Assembly (NCBI RefSeq): GCF_009870125.1
Contig: NC_046680.1
Location: forward strand, 17,627,501-17,691,500
DNA: 64,000 nucleotides
Direction of reading: 5' to 3'
Origin: Drosophila pseudoobscura
Lineage: Eukaryota > Arthropoda > Insecta > Diptera > Drosophilidae
Made by a program: the position numbers and the translations under genes. A model generated the notes under the pieces. That model worked only from the letters and a program-made list of their open reading frames with translations, did no database searches and was not told where the DNA came from. Positions 58,299 to 64,000 of the stretch are shown here, piece after piece; the first letter of the stretch is position 1, and every line of letters begins with the position of its first letter.

Positions 58299-61200
58299 AT
58301 GAAAATCAAGGAACTGCAGAAGACGGTTAACATTGCTTGGTCACCGGCACAGCAGCAGCAAATATTCTTGGCTGCCGGCACGGCTGCCCAGCAGTTTGAT
58401 TCAAATGCAAGCTCCACCTTGGAAATATACTCGCCAAACTTCAGTGATGCAACCTACGACCTGGAGCTTAAGGCCGGCGTGGCCAGTCAGTACAAGTGAG
58501 TTTTGGATATATTCATGCATGGGATCGGATTCAATTTAATCCGTTTTCGTTTGCAGGTTCCAGAAACTTATATGGAGCCCCATAGGTCCTCACCCAAGCG
58601 GCCTCATCGTGGGCGGATGTGAGGCGGGCCAAATCAATATATATTCAGCTGCCAAGCTACTCGCCAATGGCAACGAGGAACCCCTGCTGGCTCGGCAGGA
58701 TAAGCACACTGGGGCTGTCAGCGGACTGGACTTCAATCCATTCCAAAACAATCTGCTCGCCTCGTGTGCTTCCGAATCGGAGATTTTTATTTGGGACCTC
58801 AACAACCCAGCCACGCACATGAACCCGGGCGCCAAGACCCAGCCGCTGGAGGACGTCAAAAATGTGGCCTGGAATCGACAAGTGCAGCACATTCTGGCCT
58901 CTGTTTTCAGCACCCGCTGCGTTATCTGGGATCTGCGCAAGAGCCAGCAGATTATTAAGCTCTCTGATTCGCAATCCCGTGTGCGGTGGCACGCCATCGA
59001 GTGGCATCCAGAGGCAGCGACTCAGGTGTGGCTGGCCTCGGAAGATGACCAGGCGCCGGTTGTGCAGCTGTGGGACCTGAGGTATGCCACCGCCCCGGCG
59101 AAAACATATCAAATCCATGAGCGCGGAGTACTGGGCATGTCGTGGTGCCTTCAGGACAACGACCTGATGGTGTCCTGCGGCAAGGACAATCGCATTTACT
59201 GCTGGAATCCCAATACTAAAATACCCGAAGGTGAAATTCTCTCGGAAGTAGCCACCACGTCATCCTGGTACTCCGATGTGCAGTTCTGTCCACGCAACCC
59301 GGCACTAATTGCCAGTGCCAGCTTGGAAGGGGCTGTGTCTATATACTCCCTCCACGGAGGCACCCACCATCTGGTGCAGACGGCAAACAAGATTGCAGAC
59401 TCCTTCCCGGGAATGGATCAGTTCGCCCAAGAGCCGATTCCTCAGCAGGCCACGCAGGTGGTTTACCATGACCTGACGCACGCACCCAAGTGGATGAAGC
59501 GCCCCTGTGGCGTTGCCTTTGGGGTAAGTTTCGCTTCAACAAACAGTGTAGAAATTTTCTATACAAATGAGTGGTCTTTTCCTTTCAACAGTTTGGTGGG
59601 AAGCTGATCAGCTTTGATGGTACCTCTAAAAGGGTGAAGGTATCTCAGTTAACCACCGAAGCAGCTCTCGTGGAACGTGCCAATGCCCTGGAGCGTTCGC
59701 TGGCCGATGCCAACTATGCAGATTATTGCCGACAGAGAGCAGATGACACACCGGATCAGCACGGTCGCTACCTTTGGTACTTCATCAAGGCCAACTTTGA
59801 GCTGAACCCAAAGGAGGAAATGCTCAATCTCTTGGGTATGTTAGGCCACGTAGCCTATCGATGACACAAATAGTTCATGTTAATTTTGACTGTCTCTCTC
59901 TTTAGGCTATAACAAAGATGATATTGATATCAAGTTCAGCAAGTTTATCAAGGAAACTGAGACGAACTCGCAATCAGATGTGGATACACTCACGACCCGC
60001 ATTTCCACACTCACCCATGTAAGTTTCCGCCCCGCTGTGACGCGACAAGAAGCCCTTATCAGTTCAACGCCATTTCCAAAAGCAACATTGAGCCACGCAC
60101 TATCAATTCCGACCCACCATCTCCACGTACATACATACATATGCTCATCTTGCTTTGTGTACTTATTTCTATTCGATAACATACTCCATGCATTGCCAAA
60201 CATCGTGGGGCTATGCTGTTTCTGTTGCTGTGGCTGTAGAGCGACTCTTCTGAAGTTGAGTGCGATCAGAGTACAAATTATAGCACCGATAATTCGGTAA
60301 GACTAGAGATTTAAGATTAGCAAAGAATAGAAAAGATTAGACAGAATCTGAAACAGAAAGAGAAAATGCAGCTAAATAGTGAACATCTTCGATGAAATCG
60401 TAGTAGCCTCATCTAAATTTTCTTCTTGTTTGTGTATATAGGCAACTTTGGACAACAAATTTGATGGAAATGGAACCGATTCTCAAAATCACGACTATGC
60501 CACGCTTTCAAGGCCACAGTTTAAAGTTCCCAGCGGAGAACGTAAGTAGAACCAACTAATTTAGCCAGTGACTAGATGCCTGCTAACTGATTTGATATTT
60601 GCAGACTCTGATAGTTTAATTGCCGAGGCAATACTCACCGGCAACGTAGAGGCTGCCGTGGAGCTGTGTCTTGAAGCCCACCGCATACCAGAGGCCCTCA
60701 TCATAGCCTCGACAGCCGGCATTGAGACCCTTACTCGAATCCAAACCCGGTACCTAGTGCAGCAGAAGAGCGAGCTGTCGCACGTGATCTCGGCCTTGGT
60801 TACCCGGGATTGGCTTGACTTCGTCAACCGCTGCACTGTGGATTCCTGGAAGGAAGCCCTGGTGGCTGCCCTCAAGCACAGCGAGCGCAAAGTGGTCGAT
60901 ATCTGTGAGCGCCTGGGGGATCGCTTGTTGACCGAGTGCGCCAACAGCGTGGAGTTTACGCGCAACGCCATGTTGTGCTACATCTGTGCGGGGAGCATTG
61001 ACAAGTTAGTGAGCGCTTGGTATCAACTGAAGCAGCTGGAGCAGCAGAGCCAGAGCTACAAGCTGAACACCACCGAGCTGCAGGACCTGGCCGAGGTTGT
61101 GATGCTTATGTGCAAGTCCCTCGAGCAGCAGGGAATCTCCGTAGACTTGGCTGGTCGATTTGCTGGCTTTCTCACTGAATATGGCGGCCTCTTAGCCTCC

Positions 61201-62984
61201 CAAGGAGCCCTCACGGCAGCTCTCCAGTACATAACCACGTTAGGTGGTGGAGCAGCGTGTGAAAATGAAATTCTGCATGGTTTGCGAGATCGAATCAACA
61301 ACGCCGTGAATTTGGAACATACCCAGCCGACAGCAGCTGCAGCTCCAGCTCCATTTGGCTACCCAGGGACTGGCCCACAGCAACGGGGTAGAGGCTCGTT
61401 CTCACAGCAGCATCCTGTGGCTCCAATGTCCTATGGCCAACCAGCCAATCAGTATGGAAACCCCGCCAACACTGGCTGGCCTACGCCTGCGCCACCCGCA
61501 CCAGCAACGTATCCAGTGTCCCAGCCGGCTCCACAGATATTCAATCCGCAGCCAGTTAAGCAAGAACCTCTGAATCACCCACCCCGGCCTCTCAGCAACG
61601 CCAGCTCCACAGGAGGGCCTCCACCATCATCAAGTGGCCCGTCTGGTGGATTAGGGCTACATGCTCGCTCTAAATATCTATTGGATCCATCTGTAGCAGC
61701 TCCCACCAGTGCCTATGGCATGCCATACAATCCAGTTCCTGCCCCAGCCCCATCCGCGGCGCCTTTCACGGGAGGAGCAGGACCTGGAGCTCTTCCACAA
61801 GCGGCCAGTGTGCCCACATACAACAGTAATGCATTCAATACCAATCCTCTGTCGTCAGCCCAAGGGTACAATCCAACACCCTTCTCCGGAGCACCGCAAA
61901 ACTCTTACTTACCGGGGGTTAATCCCATTGAGACCATGCCACAAGCTGCTCAGCCACCTATTATTCAGAATGTACAACGCAATCCCACACCGCCACCGGG
62001 CTGGAACGATCCACCCGCATTAAAGTCATCACGTGCGGTGAGAGCCATAATCATAGTCAGCCACTTGGAAGGAAATGTCTTAATAATGTTATTTTTTATT
62101 TGTACAGCCAAAGCCAAAGCCAGTCGCAGATAATAGTGCTGCGCCCATATTTCATCCGATTTTCCCTGTCGATCCCAATCAAAACCCGAATGGTTATATG
62201 GATCCTGCTCAATATCAGGTATAATGCCGCAAAGTAACCAAATGAAGCTTTATTGTAATTTTAAAACACGTTTTTAGAATGCACCACCCGCTGGCGGGGC
62301 AACCAATGCGTACTATAATCCAGCTGCATTCAACAACAATCCACAACAGCAACAGCAGTCATACCTCCAGCCCCAGCAACAGGTGATTCCCAATCAGGGA
62401 CCACCTCAGCAGCAGAACTGGCAGGGGCAACAGCAGCAGCAGACCATTGGGTACACCGAACAGCCAGCACCGATTCAGCAACAGCGCCAGCCGGAATTGC
62501 CAAAGGAGAAGCCACCACTTCCAGAGGAATACATCTACTTGCAGACGGTACTGGAGGAGCTGAAGAACCGTTGCTTGAGCGCAACCAATGATCCGGTAAG
62601 TAGACACGGAATCTGCACTTATTTTATGGCCAACCCTATTAATATTCGTCCCAATAACAGCGCACCAAACGCAAGTTTGTGGATGTCGTCAAACGGTTGG
62701 AAAATCTCTACGATTGCTTGCGCGATGGAAAGGTAAGTCTCGGCCATGGATCAGATCATTCGCATTTGTTAATAACTTTACGTTTCTCACGTCAGCTCAC
62801 ACCCACGACCGTACAATATCTTAATCAAATAATACAGTACATTCAAATATCCGACTACGCCAATGCCCTGGAAATACACACACGAATCGCATTCGGCACG
62901 GACTTTGCTCAGTGTGCAGGCTTCATGCAGGGATTGAAGGTCCTGTTGCAGTCGGCATCCGAGATGCAGCTGGTCTTGCGCTAA
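58299..62984 (+). CDS. Sec31: COPII coat protein Sec31
   Basis: Exons 58299-58495, 58557-59523, 59592-59835, 59906-60018, 60240-60296, 60442-60541, 60605-62037, 62108-62218, 62278-62595, 62661-62732 and 62796-62984 join in frame to 1266 residues. Residues 1-330 form a WD40 propeller (MKIKELQKTVNIAWSP; HTGAVSGLDFNPFQNNLLAS; VVQLWDLRYATAPAK). The following helical ACE1 element (SLIAEAILTGNVEAAVELCL, then ALIIASTAG) is the Sec13-binding and coat-assembly part. A long Pro/Gln/Asn-rich linker (about residues 800-1150) should contact Sec23/Sar1 and stimulate GTP hydrolysis, and a helical SRA1-like domain ends the protein. It acts at ER exit sites as the outer coat with Sec13. The ATG lies in a good CAAC context. 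Confidence 0.95.
60240..60296 (+). CDS. Sec31: Sec31 57-nt exon, probably optional
   Basis: 19 codons (SDSSEVECDQSTNYSTDNS) in phase 0 on both sides, bounded by GGCTGTAG and GTAAGA. Because its neighbours are also phase 0, skipping keeps the frame. The segment is acidic and serine-rich, between the WD40 propeller and the ACE1 helices. Confidence 0.7.
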
Positions 62985-63233
62985 ACCTTATACTACATAC
63001 GTTACGTGTTCGAAAGTACCCGCCTCAGTCGGGCCGCTTCAACGTCTACTTATTGTGTCTTTAAATGTCTACTATCGTTTCTGTATCTGTTTTCTGTCAA
63101 TGTATTCCTGGATTCTGTCTGGTATATGTCAAACGTGTAATGAATTATATTTCCGCACAAGACGAAGAATGGACATGTGCATGCATAACAAAACAGAATT
63201 GCGTTACAAATGACAATTGCATTGATCTTCGGC
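62985..63233. other. Convergent 3' region of Sec31 and ana2
   Basis: 249 bp between two opposing stop codons. I see no canonical AATAAA on either strand, so the transcripts probably overlap or use variant poly(A) signals. Confidence 0.5.
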
Positions 63234-64000
63234 CTACAGCAGCTTTGGCTGATTCCTAATGTTATCCAGATCAAGCTGCATCTGGGGCGAAGCGGAAGCC
63301 GCACGCCCACCCTTGAAGGGCGGTGGGTTGCGTTCTTGTTCATGAGCTCCATAGTCCAATTGCTCTTCCGGTAATAGGCGATATTTTTTAAGATACTTGT
63401 AAGATGCATTCGACATGTCGTTGGGACTCTGCGAGTGGACTACATTTATATTGTCTATCTGCCGAAGCGGTTCCGCTTGCGGGGATTTTTGAATGCAAGT
63501 AACATCCGCAGGCGACGGGGACAAGCTCATTTCTTGCATCAGATCGTCCACAGGCTGTCGCAAGTATTTTAGGGCGAGCTCCTTCATGACCATGCTCTTC
63601 TCCGTATTCGGCTTGGACACGACACCGGCACTTGGCATTCGGGTAGTCTTGGGTGTGTTGGCGCGGTATTCAGTCGACTGGGCTCTTGGTGGTGTGTCCC
63701 GAGGCGACTGGAATTGTACGAGGCCTCGCGAACGTGGTGCAGGCGATGGCTCATCCTCTTCCACTATGTAATCATGAATAACAGGTGCTACCCGCTTTGC
63801 TGTAGGTGATTTGGACGGGTTTTAGTTTAGGGTTTAATTTCTTTTCGTTTGGTTTACTTACTGTTGTTGGTCGCTAAAATATCACACTGGGAGGCAACTG
63901 TCCTACAAGGCATTGCGCTGGACCCTACCTTTGCTTGTTGGTTCTTCAATAACGCCTCGCAGAGGCTCCTCAGCTGTTGCTGCTCCTGATGCATGGACTC
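63234..64000 (-). CDS. ana2: Centriole duplication factor Ana2 (STIL family), C-terminal part
   Basis: Minus-strand exons 63862-64000 (open at the window end) and 63234-63799 (stop TAG at 63234-63236), joined in phase 1 across a 62-nt intron, give about 234 residues. The upstream exon encodes a heptad-like helix (MHQEQQQLRSLCEALLKNQQ), fitting the Ana2 coiled coil used for tetramerisation. The last exon encodes the STAN motif (MVMKELALKYLRQPVDDLMQ to SYKYLKKYRLLPEE), the segment that binds Sas-6 after Plk4 phosphorylation. SPNDMSNAS reproduces the 365/370/373 spacing of the Plk4-target serines known in D. melanogaster Ana2. The N-terminal Sas-4-binding region lies outside the window. It is convergent with Sec31, as I recall for the CG8262/CG8266 pair. 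Confidence 0.88.

Overview
This window is nuclear DNA of a Drosophila-type fly. The genes are intron-rich, with short GT-AG introns. The proteins are clearly dipteran, and the non-coding DNA is full of (CT)n, (CA)n, (AT)n and degenerate hexamer repeats. Gene content and order (RyR, CG8272, DCTN2-p50, Sec31, ana2) match, from memory, the D. melanogaster 2R 44F-45A neighbourhood. The abundance of minisatellites would fit an obscura-group species, but I cannot prove the species from sequence alone.

Region 1 (1-19137, + strand) holds the last four coding exons of an Ig-superfamily cell-adhesion receptor, best matched to sticks-and-stones (sns, nephrin-like). They are separated by large introns and together encode nearly the whole cytoplasmic tail. 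Roughly 10 kb of non-coding DNA follows: the sns 3' UTR, then repeats and the presumed RyR promoter and leader.

Region 2 (29294-52432, + strand) is a complete ryanodine receptor gene (RyR / Rya-r44F). I reconstructed 26 constitutive-path exons that splice in frame to 5135 residues. There are two pairs of mutually exclusive exons, one in SPRY2 and one replacing the calmodulin-binding helix. There is also a 12-nt microexon and a pair of in-frame tandem acceptors.

Region 3 (53426-64000) is compact and housekeeping-like. CG8272 (F-box/LRR protein, - strand) is convergent with RyR and divergent from DCTN2-p50 (dynamitin, + strand). Sec31 (COPII coat, + strand) follows; its promoter carries a tandem duplication with two perfect core-promoter Motif 1 sites. 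ana2 (centriole duplication, - strand) is convergent with Sec31 and cut by the window end.

These neighbours are not a pathway: receptor signalling, intracellular calcium release, ubiquitin ligase adaptor, dynein regulation, ER export and centriole assembly. I found no CRISPR array, no tRNA or rRNA gene, and no intact transposon. The most interesting content is regulatory: alternative-splicing architecture in RyR and the duplicated Sec31 promoter.
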